Source of the DNA: SIG452 sp045541975
GTDB taxonomy: Bacteria; Bacillota; Clostridia; UMGS1840
Assembly (NCBI GenBank): GCA_045541975.1
Contig: JAZQKB010000036.1
Location: forward strand, 1 to 64,000
Direction of reading: 5' to 3'
Length of the DNA stretch: 64,000 bases
This document shows, piece by piece, positions 8,412-17,510 of this stretch. Each line of letters opens with the position of its first letter. Within the stretch, counting starts at the first letter, position 1. Made by a program: the position numbers and the translations under genes. A model generated the notes under the pieces. The model ran no database searches. It had not been told where the DNA came from and was given only the letters and a program-made list of their open reading frames with translations.

Positions 8412-9344
8412 ATGAACTATCAAAACAAATTAAAAGGAAATCTGATTCTGTTGCTCACCGCTTTTATCTGGGGCGTGTCTTTTATTGCCCAATCGGTTGG
8501 AGTGGAGGAAATATCCCCCGTCGCTTTTAACGGCATCCGCAGTGTGTTGGGCGGAATTGTACTGCTCCCGGTGATTTTCTTTTTGGACCGCTCCAAAAAG
8601 AAGAAAGGTGTTCCCGTTCAGAAACTGGATAAAACATTGCTTTTAGGCGGTGTGATCTGTGGGGTATGCCTTTGTGTGGCAAGTACTCTTCAAACCATGG
8701 GAATGGTTTACACCAGTCCCGGAAAATCCGGCTTTTTAACAGCGCTATATATGGTGATTGTGCCGATTTTCGGATTATTTATGGGAAAACGCCCCCGTCC
8801 CGTAATTTTGATTTCGGTTTTGATCGCGCTGTCGGGACTTTACTTAATGTGCATGGACGGCTCTTTGTCTATCAACTATGGCGACATTCTCACCATTTTT
8901 TGCGCGGTGGTGTTTGCCTTTCATATTCTCGCTATTGACAAGTTTTCTCCCAAGGTAGACGGGGTGAAGCTTGCCTGCCTGCAGTTTTTTGTGTGCGGTT
9001 TTCTTAATCTCATCGCTATGGTGTTTATAAACGAAACGCCAACCTTCTCACAAGTGATTTCTCTTTGGGCATCCATCGGCTATTCCGGTGTGCTTTCCTG
9101 CGGTGTGGCATACACGCTTCAGATTGTGGGACAAAAATACACCGACCCTACCTCTGCTTCCATCTTAATGAGCTTAGAATCGGTATTTGCCACCTTAACC
9201 ACCGTTATTTTAGTTGCTTGCGGTTGGAATCTGACAGGAGGACAACTCTCTCTCCGTGAGCTTTGGGGATGTGTGTTGATGTTTGGCGCCATTTTACTGG
9301 TGCAAATCCCCGAAAAACCGACCAAAAAACCTATAAAACAATGA
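8412..9344 (+). CDS. DMT superfamily transporter (EamA family)
   Basis: A ten-helix inner-membrane transporter of the drug/metabolite family, 310 residues, made of two EamA repeats. Seen: the N-terminal LLLTAFIWGVSFIAQSVGVE, typical of the family, and repeated LxxxGxxL patterns. The substrate cannot be read from the sequence. The ATG at 8412 follows AGGAG; earlier in-frame codons would run back into the tRNA. It follows the tRNA terminator closely and I see no separate promoter. Confidence 0.88.
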   Translation: MNYQNKLKGNLILLLTAFIWGVSFIAQSVGVEEISPVAFNGIRSVLGGIVLLPVIFFLDRSKKKKGVPVQKLDKTLLLGGVICGVCLCVASTLQTMGMVYTSPGKSGFLTALYMVIVPIFGLFMGKRPRPVILISVLIALSGLYLMCMDGSLSINYGDILTIFCAVVFAFHILAIDKFSPKVDGVKLACLQFFVCGFLNLIAMVFINETPTFSQVISLWASIGYSGVLSCGVAYTLQIVGQKYTDPTSASILMSLESVFATLTTVILVACGWNLTGGQLSLRELWGCVLMFGAILLVQIPEKPTKKPIKQ

Positions 9345-9350
9345 TTTTTC

Positions 9351-9379
9351 TTGACAATTTTTACCGAATATGCTAACAT
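9351..9379 (+). promoter_or_regulatory. Promoter of the NhaC-family gene
   Basis: TTGACA (9351-9356), a 17-nt spacer and TAACAT (9374-9379), with a short leader to the ATG. Confidence 0.8.
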
Positions 9380-9418
9380 AAATCTGCGTATACCAAAAAA
9401 TACATAAGGAGATTCATT

Positions 9419-11251
9419 ATGAAAAAAAATGTAATCGGAAAAGTGATTGCTGTGCTTTGTCTGGTTTGCATTGTTGCTGTTGGTGCTACCATGGCACACA
9501 CCTCCGCTTTGGTGGATTGTGGTGACTGTGGCGGTGCAGGTTACACCCACGTGGTACCCTGTGCAGACTGCGGCGGCGAAGGCATGGTTGACGAAGAAGC
9601 TTGCGGCACCTGTGAAGAAGCAGGCACCGTGACCTATGCAGCAGGAACTGTTGACCACATTGCTGATGCAGAAACTTTAGAAGCATCCAAAACCGCTTGT
9701 GAAACCTGCGGCGGTGAAGGAAGCGTTGCTCCTGATAGCGGCTACTATGCAACCTTTATGGCATTGCTGCCTCCCTTAGTTGCAATCGGTTTGGCTTTAA
9801 TCACCAAGGAAGTGTATTCTTCCTTATTCATCGGAATTGTGCTGGGCGGTCTGTTGGTATCCAACTGGAAACCCATTGCAGCGCTGGACTATGTGTTAAA
9901 TGACGGTATCATTGCTGCAGTATCTGGTACTGCAGGGATCTTCATTTTCCTAGTCATTTTAGGTGCAATGGTTGCCTTAATCAATAAAGCAGGCGGCTCT
10001 GCGGCTTTCGGCAGATGGGCAGAAACCCACATCAAAAGCAGAATCGGCGCATCTTTTGCAACCTTCGTATTAGGCGTTTTAATCTTTATTGATGACTATT
10101 TCAACTGTCTGACCGTGGGTTCCGTTATGCGTCCCGTAACCGACAGACATAAAATTTCCCGTGCAAAATTTGCATACTTGATTGATGCAACTGCTGCACC
10201 GATCTGTATGATTGCTCCCGTTTCTTCCTGGGCAGCTGCAGTTTCCGAATTTACCAAGGGAACCGGCTACTCCGGTATTGAACTGTTTGTAAGAGCAATT
10301 CCTTACAACTTCTATTCCTTACTGACCATTGTATTCATCATTGCCATCACCTTAATGAAATTTGATTACGGCCCCATGAAGCTGCACGAATTTAATGCAA
10401 TGAACAATGATGACTTATTCACCTCCGGTGCAGAAGAATTTCAAAATTCTACCGATAACGATGCAAATCCCAAGGGTAAAGTTGTGGACTTAATTTTCCC
10501 CATCATTGTGTTGGTTGTAATTTCTATCTTAGGGTTACTCTATGTTGGCGGATTCTTCTCCGGTGCAACCTTTATTGATGCATTCGGCGGAACTGATGCA
10601 ACCGTTGGTCTGCCCTGGGGTGCAATTGTGGCTCTTTTAGTAACCATCATTTATCTGATTGCAAGAAGAACCATCACCTTCAAAGAAGCAATGGAATGTA
10701 TCCCCAAAGGCTTTAATGCAATGGTTCCTGCAATTTTAATCTTAACCTTTGCAACTGCCTTAAAAAATATGACCGGTTTACTGGGCGCTGCAACCTTCGT
10801 GGAAGGTCTGATGTCTTCCGCAGCAGCAGGTCTGGCAGCTTTCTTACCGGCAATTATCTTCTTAGTTGCTTGTGTGCTGGCATTCTCTACCGGTACTTCC
10901 TGGGGTACTTTTGGTATCTTAATCCCCATTGTAACTGCAATGTTCCCCGGCAACAGCGAGCTTCTTATCATCGGTATTTCCGCTTGCTTGGCAGGTGCGG
11001 TTTGCGGTGACCACTGCTCCCCCATTTCCGATACCACCATTATGTCTTCCGCAGGAAGCCAATCGAACCACTTAAATCACGTGTCCACCCAGATTCCTTA
11101 TGCAATCACCGTGGCACTCATATCCTTCGTGGTATATGTGCTGGCAGCATTCATTCAGAATGCCTGGGTATTATTACCCATCGGTATTGTGCTGACCATT
11201 GCAACCTTATTTGTCATCAAAAAAGTAACTGCAAACAAACAGCCCAAATAA
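9419..11251 (+). CDS. NhaC-family Na+/H+ antiporter with N-terminal cysteine-rich domain
   Basis: A 610-residue protein. Residues from about 105 onward form a polytopic domain of the NhaC antiporter superfamily, with conserved stretches such as FIDDYFNCLTVGSVMRPVTD and CGDHCSPISDTTIMSS. Residues 1-30 are a signal-like hydrophobic segment. Between the two is an unusual module with four CxxC pairs (34/37, 48/51, 62/65, 94/97), each followed by Gly as in DnaJ zinc fingers (CGDCGGAG, CADCGGEG, CETCGGEG). If the first segment is a helix or signal peptide, this module faces outward. The gene has its own promoter and terminator. Confidence 0.88.
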   Translation: MKKNVIGKVIAVLCLVCIVAVGATMAHTSALVDCGDCGGAGYTHVVPCADCGGEGMVDEEACGTCEEAGTVTYAAGTVDHIADAETLEASKTACETCGGEGSVAPDSGYYATFMALLPPLVAIGLALITKEVYSSLFIGIVLGGLLVSNWKPIAALDYVLNDGIIAAVSGTAGIFIFLVILGAMVALINKAGGSAAFGRWAETHIKSRIGASFATFVLGVLIFIDDYFNCLTVGSVMRPVTDRHKISRAKFAYLIDATAAPICMIAPVSSWAAAVSEFTKGTGYSGIELFVRAIPYNFYSLLTIVFIIAITLMKFDYGPMKLHEFNAMNNDDLFTSGAEEFQNSTDNDANPKGKVVDLIFPIIVLVVISILGLLYVGGFFSGATFIDAFGGTDATVGLPWGAIVALLVTIIYLIARRTITFKEAMECIPKGFNAMVPAILILTFATALKNMTGLLGAATFVEGLMSSAAAGLAAFLPAIIFLVACVLAFSTGTSWGTFGILIPIVTAMFPGNSELLIIGISACLAGAVCGDHCSPISDTTIMSSAGSQSNHLNHVSTQIPYAITVALISFVVYVLAAFIQNAWVLLPIGIVLTIATLFVIKKVTANKQPK

Positions 11252-11265
11252 GTTTTTTTGAAAAG

Positions 11266-11317
11266 AAAAGAGCATATTGCCCTCTTGGGTGATATGCTCT
11301 TTTGGTATGTTTTTTTA
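11266..11317 (+). terminator. Terminator of the NhaC-family gene
   Basis: AAAAGAGCATAT and ATATGCTCTTTT around an inner CCC-TCTT-GGG hairpin. A run of T comes a few bases later, so the form is slightly loose. Confidence 0.7.
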
Positions 11318-11352
11318 AAAAAAGGAAACCCTTTTTTAGAGGTGAATTTTTT

Positions 11353-11964
11353 TTGAAAAAACTTTTGTGGTTTTTTGGGATCTCCCTTTTGTCTGCTTGT
11401 CTTACGGTGGGGGTTTTGTGGTGGGATTATGCCCATAATAACCGCATATCATATGCCAGTCTTCACACGGTAACGCTTACCAGCTACCAGGAAGAAATGC
11501 GGTTCTCATCTCCCGTTCGTAAACAGGGAAATCTTTTTCTGATGTCGGGGTCGGTGCGAAAAATTGAAAATATTTCCGTGGGCGCCGTTGCCACCGTAAC
11601 CATAGGCGATAACACCTACAAAGGCACTCTTTGGCGGTTGGAACCCACCTTTGACGGCATTTATTACGCCACTGTTTCAGTGGACGGACTCCAGAAAATT
11701 CCCAAAGAGGATGCCACCGCTGTTATTTTGGGAAATCTTCGGCAGAATGTGATGGCGATTCCGCAGGAATGTCTCACCACGGACCAATCAGGGCGTGACG
11801 CAGTGTTTGTGGTGCAAAACGGTTATGCCACACTCCGCAGCGTGCAAACAGGAGATGTCCTGAATGATCAAACAAAACAAATTCTGGAAGGTGTTCTTCC
11901 GTCTGAAACCCTCATCATTTCTCCCCAAAAAATCCGCACAGGAGACCGCATTTTATCGCCATAA
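11353..11964 (+). CDS. Small membrane-fusion (HlyD/RND adaptor-like) protein
   Basis: A 203-residue protein with one N-terminal membrane segment (LLWFFGISLLSACLTVGVLWW) and an extracytoplasmic remainder. The C-terminal half, from about residue 130, resembles the last domains of membrane fusion proteins: MAIPQECLTTD, then a VFVVQNGYATLRSVQTGD strand pattern, then ILEGVLPSETLIISP. The long coiled-coil hairpin and lipoyl halves expected of a full adaptor are absent. I chose a TTG start at 11353 because GAGGTGA lies seven bases upstream and there is no in-frame ATG. No transporter partner is adjacent. Assignment is by pattern only. Confidence 0.55.
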   Translation: MKKLLWFFGISLLSACLTVGVLWWDYAHNNRISYASLHTVTLTSYQEEMRFSSPVRKQGNLFLMSGSVRKIENISVGAVATVTIGDNTYKGTLWRLEPTFDGIYYATVSVDGLQKIPKEDATAVILGNLRQNVMAIPQECLTTDQSGRDAVFVVQNGYATLRSVQTGDVLNDQTKQILEGVLPSETLIISPQKIRTGDRILSP

Positions 11965-12160
11965 TCCCTGCCTGATGCGATTTTGTCCGCAGAGGGAAAA
12001 CAGGGGGTTTTTCCACATTTTTTGGGGAAAACTTCGTTTTTCTTTGTGGAATAGTCGGGAATTTCTTGTAATTCTTCACAAAATCTATCCGAAACCATTG
12101 GAAATACACAAATTCCATTTTCGGATTTTAAAAAAAGAATTCCACAATGAACAGGACATA

Positions 12161-12192
12161 AAAAAAACAGCAGATTGCTCTGCTGTTTTTTT
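12161..12192. terminator. Bidirectional terminator
   Basis: AACAGCAGA-TTGC-TCTGCTGTT flanked by A and T runs. It lies between the adaptor-like gene and the convergent amidohydrolase gene and ends at the latter's stop codon. Confidence 0.85.
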
Positions 12193-13333
12193 ATGATGAT
12201 AACACGGTTTCACAAAAGAGTTTTACCCCAATCATCAAACAAGCTTCATCAATCTGAAACTTGGCGTGATGAAGCGGATAAGCGGTGTCACTTCCGCTTT
12301 GGGACCCAATTCGTAAATGTGCCGAAGGGGTATGGTTGGCGAAGAACGAAAAGTCTTCGGCGGCAAAGGTCTGCTCGCCCATCCGAACATTTTCTTCACC
12401 CACTACCTTTTTGGCAACTGCCAGATAATCGGATAAAGCATCTTCGTGCTGCAGGCAGGGAGGATATTCCTCCACGGGCAGAAATTCTACGGTAATATTT
12501 CGTTTTTTGGAAATGTTTTCCGTTAGGGTTTTCAGTTTTTCCAAAATCCGTGTTCTTTGCTCTGTCGAAAGTGTACGGATGGTGCCCAAAAGCCTTGCAT
12601 CATCGGGGAACACGTTATAATATCCGTCAGTATGGCAAGCACAGGGAGAAATCACAGCGTCCGCTTCTTCGCCTCCCAACGCTTCAATTCCCAGAATACA
12701 GTCTGCCAAAGCAGGTAAGGGGGAATTGACGGATTTTGGCATGGCTCCGTGACCGCCTTTTCCCTTCACTTTGATTTCATAACGGTCACAGCCTGCAAAG
12801 GCGGTTTTGGGTAAGTATTCAATCATTCCCACGGGAGTGTCCGGCCAGACGTGAGCGCCAAATACCTTGGTTACCTTGGGATGATTTAACACTCCTTCTG
12901 TAATCATAGGTAAGGCTCCGCCGTCACCCTCTTCCCCGGGTTGAAAAATCAGCTTCACACAATATTGTAAATCATTTTCATGTTCTTTTAGAATTTTGGC
13001 AGCGGTAAGCAGGATGGCGATATGGGCATCGTGTCCGCAGGCGTGCATCAGTCCGCTATGGGTGGACTGATAGTCTACTCCCGTTTCCTCGGTTACAGGA
13101 AGGGCATCCGTGTCCATCCGAAGGGCAACACATTCTTTGCCTTCATCTCCGATGACGCAAATCACCCCCGTGTGAAACACACGTTTCACCGTAGTGATGC
13201 CGTAGCTTTTTAAAATTTCTTCAATTTTGTCTGCGGTTTTTACTTCGTTGTAGCAAAGCTCGGGAATTTTGTGAAACTCCCGACGAAGGGAAACCAGCTC
13301 ATCATTGTATTTTTCATAGGAAATGTTTGCCAT
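12191..13333 (-). CDS. M20-family amidohydrolase (N-acyl-amino acid hydrolase type)
   Basis: A cytosolic metal-dependent hydrolase of the M20D group (hippurate, IAA-amino acid and N-acyl-amino acid hydrolases), 380 residues. Seen: HKIPELCYNE at the N-terminus, the metal ligand motif HACGHDAHIAILL, FQPGEEGDGGA with the catalytic Glu pair, and a C-terminal GEQTFAAEDFSFFA. The substrate is not predictable from sequence. The ATG at 13333 follows AAGGAG by eight bases; an ATG ten codons upstream lacks a good site. Monocistronic. Confidence 0.9.
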   Translation of the reverse strand: MANISYEKYNDELVSLRREFHKIPELCYNEVKTADKIEEILKSYGITTVKRVFHTGVICVIGDEGKECVALRMDTDALPVTEETGVDYQSTHSGLMHACGHDAHIAILLTAAKILKEHENDLQYCVKLIFQPGEEGDGGALPMITEGVLNHPKVTKVFGAHVWPDTPVGMIEYLPKTAFAGCDRYEIKVKGKGGHGAMPKSVNSPLPALADCILGIEALGGEEADAVISPCACHTDGYYNVFPDDARLLGTIRTLSTEQRTRILEKLKTLTENISKKRNITVEFLPVEEYPPCLQHEDALSDYLAVAKKVVGEENVRMGEQTFAAEDFSFFANHTPSAHLRIGSQSGSDTAYPLHHAKFQIDEACLMIGVKLFCETVLSS

Positions 13334-13501
13334 AAAAACACTCCTTTCGTGTTTAAATTTCAACAGAGTTAATTATAGCATATTCCCAAAAAAATGGCAA
13401 TTCTTTTTATGAATTTGAAACGAGAATGTAACCTTTTTTCCCTGTATTTCATAGCTTAAACTAAGAATCGTGGCATTCCCGATAAATTTTCTGATTTTTA
13501 C

Positions 13502-13530
13502 TTGAAAAAATAGGAAAAATCGTATATAAT
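13502..13530 (+). promoter_or_regulatory. murC promoter
   Basis: TTGAAA (13502-13507), a 17-nt spacer and TATAAT (13525-13530). This implies a leader of about 90 nt with no obvious riboswitch. Confidence 0.8.
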
Positions 13531-13625
13531 AAAAAGAGTGATTTTCCTAAAAAAAGGAAGGGAGTATCTTTGGAGGATTTTTTTGTGCTTTTTTTGACAC
13601 TTTTCCCCCAGGATGGAAGGAAATT

Positions 13626-14972
13626 ATGTTAGGAAATTTAAAAACCAATCAGATATTTTTCTCGGGCATCGGCGGTGTAAGTATGAACGCTCTTGCCCTG
13701 ATTTTAAAGGAAAACGGATACAACGTGTCAGGCTCTGACCGTTCCTCCTCCAAAATTACCGACCGTCTGGTAAAAGCGGGAATCTCCGTGTTTATCGGGC
13801 AGAAGGCAGAAAACATCACTCCTGATATCGGTCTTTTGGTCAGAACGGCGGCGGTGCCTATGGATGCACCCGAAGTGGTAAGAGCGATGGAGCTTGGTAT
13901 CCCCGTAATGGAAAGAAGCACCCTGTTGGGACTGGTGATGAAGGGATACCATGAACGCATCAACGTCTGCGGAACCCACGGAAAAACCACCACCACCTCC
14001 ATGATGGCACTCTGCTTAATGAAAGCAAACAAGCAACCCACAGTAACGGTGGGCGGTGATTTTCCCCAGATTAACGGGAATCTGTTGCTTGGCACCAAAG
14101 ACTATTTTGTTTGCGAAGCTTGTGAATATGTGGAAAGCTTTTTAGAATTTTTCCCGTCGTCCACCATTCTTTTAAATATTGAAGAAGACCATCTGGATTA
14201 CTACCGTGATATTGCTCATATCCGCAGTGCTTTTCAGAAGTTTACCGATAAAACCGAACATATCGTAATTGCAAACGGTGATGACGAAAATGTCCGCCTT
14301 TTGGATTTTTCGGGTACCAAAGCGGTGTTCTACGGCGTAGAATCAGGCGATTATGTGGCAAAAAACATTGTGTTTTATCCCGACCGTACTGAGTATGATG
14401 CGACCTATCACGGGGAAGTGTTAGCACATGTGGTGTTAACCGTGGCAGGGGCACACAATGTGTCCAATTCTCTGGCGGTGTTTGCCCTCTGCTGTGAGCT
14501 TGGCATTCCCAAAGAACCTGTGCTGGAAGCGTTACAGGAATTTGGCGGTGCCAAACGGAGAATGGAATATAAGGGGCAATACCAAACTGTGCCCGTGTAT
14601 GATGATTATGCACATCATCCCACCGAAATTGAAACCACCATTTCCTCCATCCGCCAAAAGAATCCCAAACGGTTGGTGATGCTCTTTCAGCCTCACACCT
14701 ATACCCGTACCAAAACCTTAAAAGATGACTTTATCCGTGTGTTAAAAAATGTAGACTGTCTCTACATTGCCGATATTTACGCTGCACGAGAAAAAGATAC
14801 GGGAGAAATCAGCTCCCGTGACCTCTGTGACGCTATCCCCGATTCCCATTACACGCCTGCTCTCTCCGATGCAGTGATTGCATTAAAGGCAGACTTACAA
14901 GACGGTGACATTTTTGTGACCGTTGGCGCAGGCGACGTTTTTTTGGCAGGGGAAGAACTTTTAGAAAACTAA
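13626..14972 (+). CDS. murC: UDP-N-acetylmuramate--L-alanine ligase
   Basis: A cytosolic ligase that adds the first amino acid of the peptidoglycan stem peptide. Its 448 residues are normal for MurC. Seen: an N-terminal FSGIGGVSMNALA nucleotide-binding loop, the ATP-binding GTHGKTTT near residue 117, the central NIEEDHLDYY, and the C-terminal DDYAHHPTEI typical of MurC. The start follows GGAAGG. The next gene starts ten bases after the stop, so they probably share a transcript. Confidence 0.97.
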   Translation: MLGNLKTNQIFFSGIGGVSMNALALILKENGYNVSGSDRSSSKITDRLVKAGISVFIGQKAENITPDIGLLVRTAAVPMDAPEVVRAMELGIPVMERSTLLGLVMKGYHERINVCGTHGKTTTTSMMALCLMKANKQPTVTVGGDFPQINGNLLLGTKDYFVCEACEYVESFLEFFPSSTILLNIEEDHLDYYRDIAHIRSAFQKFTDKTEHIVIANGDDENVRLLDFSGTKAVFYGVESGDYVAKNIVFYPDRTEYDATYHGEVLAHVVLTVAGAHNVSNSLAVFALCCELGIPKEPVLEALQEFGGAKRRMEYKGQYQTVPVYDDYAHHPTEIETTISSIRQKNPKRLVMLFQPHTYTRTKTLKDDFIRVLKNVDCLYIADIYAAREKDTGEISSRDLCDAIPDSHYTPALSDAVIALKADLQDGDIFVTVGAGDVFLAGEELLEN

Positions 14973-14982
14973 GGAGCAAATT

Positions 14983-15795
14983 ATGAAACATCCCGTATAC
15001 GGTCTGGAAAAACCCTATTTTGAACAAATCGGAAAGGAAATCATCATTTATACGGATGATACCTGCTTTGACGGGTTTTCCAATATGATTGCCGTGAAAA
15101 AGGCAGACAAAAAAATTGTGGTTGCATTCTCCGCATCGGAAAATGCCTTTTTGGTGAATCAAATTCTGCCAAACGGCAAAGTGGGGATTTCCCCCTTGTT
15201 TGACATTCCCGAAACCCTCTCCAACGAGCGGGTGCTGTCCACCGGCGGACGGCAGGGGATTTTAGATGTCAAAGAAAAGACCGTGGATTTTTGCACGGGA
15301 GATGCGAAAGCAACCGAAAAGCTGACGCAACCGGGGGATGTGCTTTATATAAAACCCACCTGCGAAACCCTGGGAGATTCTTATATCACCAATCAGATTC
15401 CCTATTTCTTCAAACAGATTTTTACCGACTATATTAAACACGGCACAGCAAAAATTTCCGTGGCATTTTTACGGGAAAAACAAAAAGGCGCTCATGCTTT
15501 AGGCATTCATTTTCCTTGTGACGAAGCCTATTTTGTGACCTGTTCAGAAAATTTACCCCAGGAATTTTGCTTTGTGAAAAAAGAGGGTGACTTTGTGTCT
15601 ACCCTGGATGTGGCAGGACTCTCTGTGGCAGTTTGCAAAGACACAATTTCCACTGCCAACTCCTACCTGCTCTCCTCAGGCTGTGAAAAAGTGGCAACCT
15701 TAGCACTTCGCATGAAAAAACTGCCAAACGGCAATTTCCAGATTAAAAAAGAAGCCGTGAAACAGCTGACTGCATTTTTAGAAACCTTAAAATAA
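14983..15795 (+). CDS. Uncharacterised protein, possibly a degenerate M42-type peptidase
   Basis: 270 residues, soluble. The strand order and spacing recall M42 aminopeptidases (for example RVLSTGGRQGILDVKEKTVDFCTG, then QPGDVLYIKPTCETLGDSYITNQIP), but the metal ligands are missing: there is no HTD, no DDR after the lid, and no EE pair. If the relationship is real, this is a catalytically dead paralogue. The start ATG follows AAGGAG. It sits ten bases after murC, which suggests co-transcription and possibly a cell-wall link. Function unknown. Confidence 0.6.
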   Translation: MKHPVYGLEKPYFEQIGKEIIIYTDDTCFDGFSNMIAVKKADKKIVVAFSASENAFLVNQILPNGKVGISPLFDIPETLSNERVLSTGGRQGILDVKEKTVDFCTGDAKATEKLTQPGDVLYIKPTCETLGDSYITNQIPYFFKQIFTDYIKHGTAKISVAFLREKQKGAHALGIHFPCDEAYFVTCSENLPQEFCFVKKEGDFVSTLDVAGLSVAVCKDTISTANSYLLSSGCEKVATLALRMKKLPNGNFQIKKEAVKQLTAFLETLK

Positions 15796-15833
15796 CAAAA
15801 TAACCAAAATAACCGAAACTGAGGATTTTTTGT

Positions 15834-17207
15834 ATGAAAATACTTTTGGTGGGTTTAAACGCCAAATATTCCCATACTGCTTTAGCAGTTTATTCCATCG
15901 GTGCTTACCTGACCCAAAAAGGCGTGGAAAACTCTGTGGCAGAATATTCGGTAAATGACCCCTACGAGTCTGTGTTTTATGATATATTGGCACAAAAACC
16001 CGATATCATCGGGTTTTCTGTGTATCTTTGGAATGTGGAAAGAGTCTGCCGATTGGGGCATGATTTAAAACTGGCACTGCCACATCTTAAAATCTTTTTA
16101 GGCGGTCCCGAAGCAGGCTACCGCACTTCTTTTGAAAAGGATTTTCCCTTTGCCGACAAGGTAATTGTTGGTGAAGGCGAACCTCAGGTTTATACATATT
16201 TAACGGGCAAGGAAACCGCCGACACCTTCCCCAATCTGCCCTTCCCTTATCAAGTACCGCTACAAAAGGGAAAAACCGTGTACTACGAAGCCTCCAGAGG
16301 ATGCCCTTACCGTTGCAGTTACTGTATTTCTTCTTTGGAAAAGAACCTTCGCTTCAAACCCTTAGAGCAAGTAAAAGAGGAACTTCGCATCCTGATTCAA
16401 GCGGGTGCCACGAAGGTAAAATTCATAGACCGCACCTTTAATGTGAATCCCGATGCTTACGAAATTTTCCGTTTTGTCATCGAAGAGGGTGGCAACACGG
16501 GATTCCATTTTGAAATTAAGCCCGAGCTTTTTGATGACAAAACATTTTCTCTGTTAGAAAAAGCACCAAAAGGACGCATCCAGTTTGAAGCGGGACTGCA
16601 GTCCTTAAATCCCGACACATTAACCGCCATTCACCGAAAAAATGACTGTGATGTGGCATTTTCTAACATCCAAAAGATTTTAGCCATGGGAAATATTCAT
16701 CTGCATCTGGATTTAATTGCAGGTCTTCCCTACGAGGACAAGCAATCCTTTATTGACGGCTTTAACCAGGTATATAAGCTTCGTCCCCATATGCTTCAGC
16801 TGGGATTTTTAAAGGTGCTTCACGGTACCCAAATCGGATCTGAAGTCAAGCAGTACGAAATGAAATATTCCCCCAATCCGCCCTATCAGGTGATTTCCAC
16901 CAAGTGGCTGTCTCCCTTTGATATTATGGAATTAAAAACAGCGGAGGAGACTCTGGAAACCTTCTCCAACAAAGGCTTTTTCCCCAGCAGTTTAGACTAT
17001 CTGTGGGAAGTGAACCATCTAAAGCCTTACGACGTGTTTTTATCGTTAGGGCAAGCCTTATCAAAAGAACCGCCCATGGCTCATCCCAAGCTGTTTCGCC
17101 TATTTTATGAATGGTATGTAACCCGTAATCTCAAAAATCCCGATGTGTTTTTAGAAAAACTGCAGGCGGATTACCGTCTCAAAAATCCCAATAAGCCTAT
17201 GTTTTAG
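15834..17207 (+). CDS. B12-binding radical SAM protein (DUF4080 type)
   Basis: A 457-residue protein. Residues 1-130 form a Rossmann-like cobalamin-binding domain (KILLVGLNAKYSHTALAVYS, IIGFSVYLWNVE, FLGGPEAGY). It is followed by a radical SAM core with the cluster motif GCPYRCSYC near residue 160, and a C-terminal extension of the DUF4080 kind. Such enzymes carry out radical methylations or related chemistry, but the substrate of this subgroup is not established. The start follows GAGG at eight bases. It is probably the last gene of the murC transcript. Confidence 0.85.
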   Translation: MKILLVGLNAKYSHTALAVYSIGAYLTQKGVENSVAEYSVNDPYESVFYDILAQKPDIIGFSVYLWNVERVCRLGHDLKLALPHLKIFLGGPEAGYRTSFEKDFPFADKVIVGEGEPQVYTYLTGKETADTFPNLPFPYQVPLQKGKTVYYEASRGCPYRCSYCISSLEKNLRFKPLEQVKEELRILIQAGATKVKFIDRTFNVNPDAYEIFRFVIEEGGNTGFHFEIKPELFDDKTFSLLEKAPKGRIQFEAGLQSLNPDTLTAIHRKNDCDVAFSNIQKILAMGNIHLHLDLIAGLPYEDKQSFIDGFNQVYKLRPHMLQLGFLKVLHGTQIGSEVKQYEMKYSPNPPYQVISTKWLSPFDIMELKTAEETLETFSNKGFFPSSLDYLWEVNHLKPYDVFLSLGQALSKEPPMAHPKLFRLFYEWYVTRNLKNPDVFLEKLQADYRLKNPNKPMF

Positions 17208-17215
17208 ACTTGCTA

Positions 17216-17307
17216 AAATGCGCCAAATGGGTAAACTTCACCGCTCGCCGTACACACGGTACGGCTTCGGGTAACCCCTACGGGTTCAGTTTTCCCATTT
17301 CGCATCA
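17216..17307 (-). repeat. GGCGTAC palindromic element, reverse copy
   Basis: The hairpin GCCGTAC-ACACG-GTACGGC is at 17247-17265, so the stem reads GCCG/CGGC where others read GGCG/CGCC. It is read on the minus strand and paired head to head with the next element. Together they fill the 303-bp gap between 17208 and 17510. Confidence 0.75.
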
Positions 17308-17360
17308 TTTTATCTGCGTCATATCTTTTTTGAATATTTTTTCACAAGGTACAGAGAAAA

Positions 17361-17476
17361 GGATGCAACATGAAGAAATCGAATCAAGGCAACGCCTTGA
17401 AAAGCCCGAAGGCGTAGTGCCAGCACACAGCATAACGGTACGCCGAGCGGTGAGATTCATTCATTATGCGTCTTTT
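17361..17476 (+). repeat. GGCGTAC palindromic element, long-loop copy
   Basis: The stem GGCGTA (17411) to TACGCC (ending 17444) encloses a longer loop with GTGCCAGCACACAGCAT. The outer arms are ATGCAACATGAAGAAATC and GATTCATTCATTATGCG. The same loop type recurs at 22241-22274. Confidence 0.75.
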
Positions 17477-17510
17477 ATCCAGTCGTAAATAGTCCTAAAA
17501 GGAGAATTGT

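Noticed and set aside
9486..9752. Arg/His-rich minus-strand frame opposite the antiporter start
   Set aside because: A by-product of the Cys/Gly-rich repeats on the plus strand; no ribosome binding site.
11915..12196. Frames spanning the gap after the adaptor-like gene
   Set aside because: They overlap known gene ends and a terminator, with no start signal or domain.
17210..17488. Open frame covering 17210-17488
   Set aside because: It reads through two palindromic repeat elements; the apparent protein is repeat translation.
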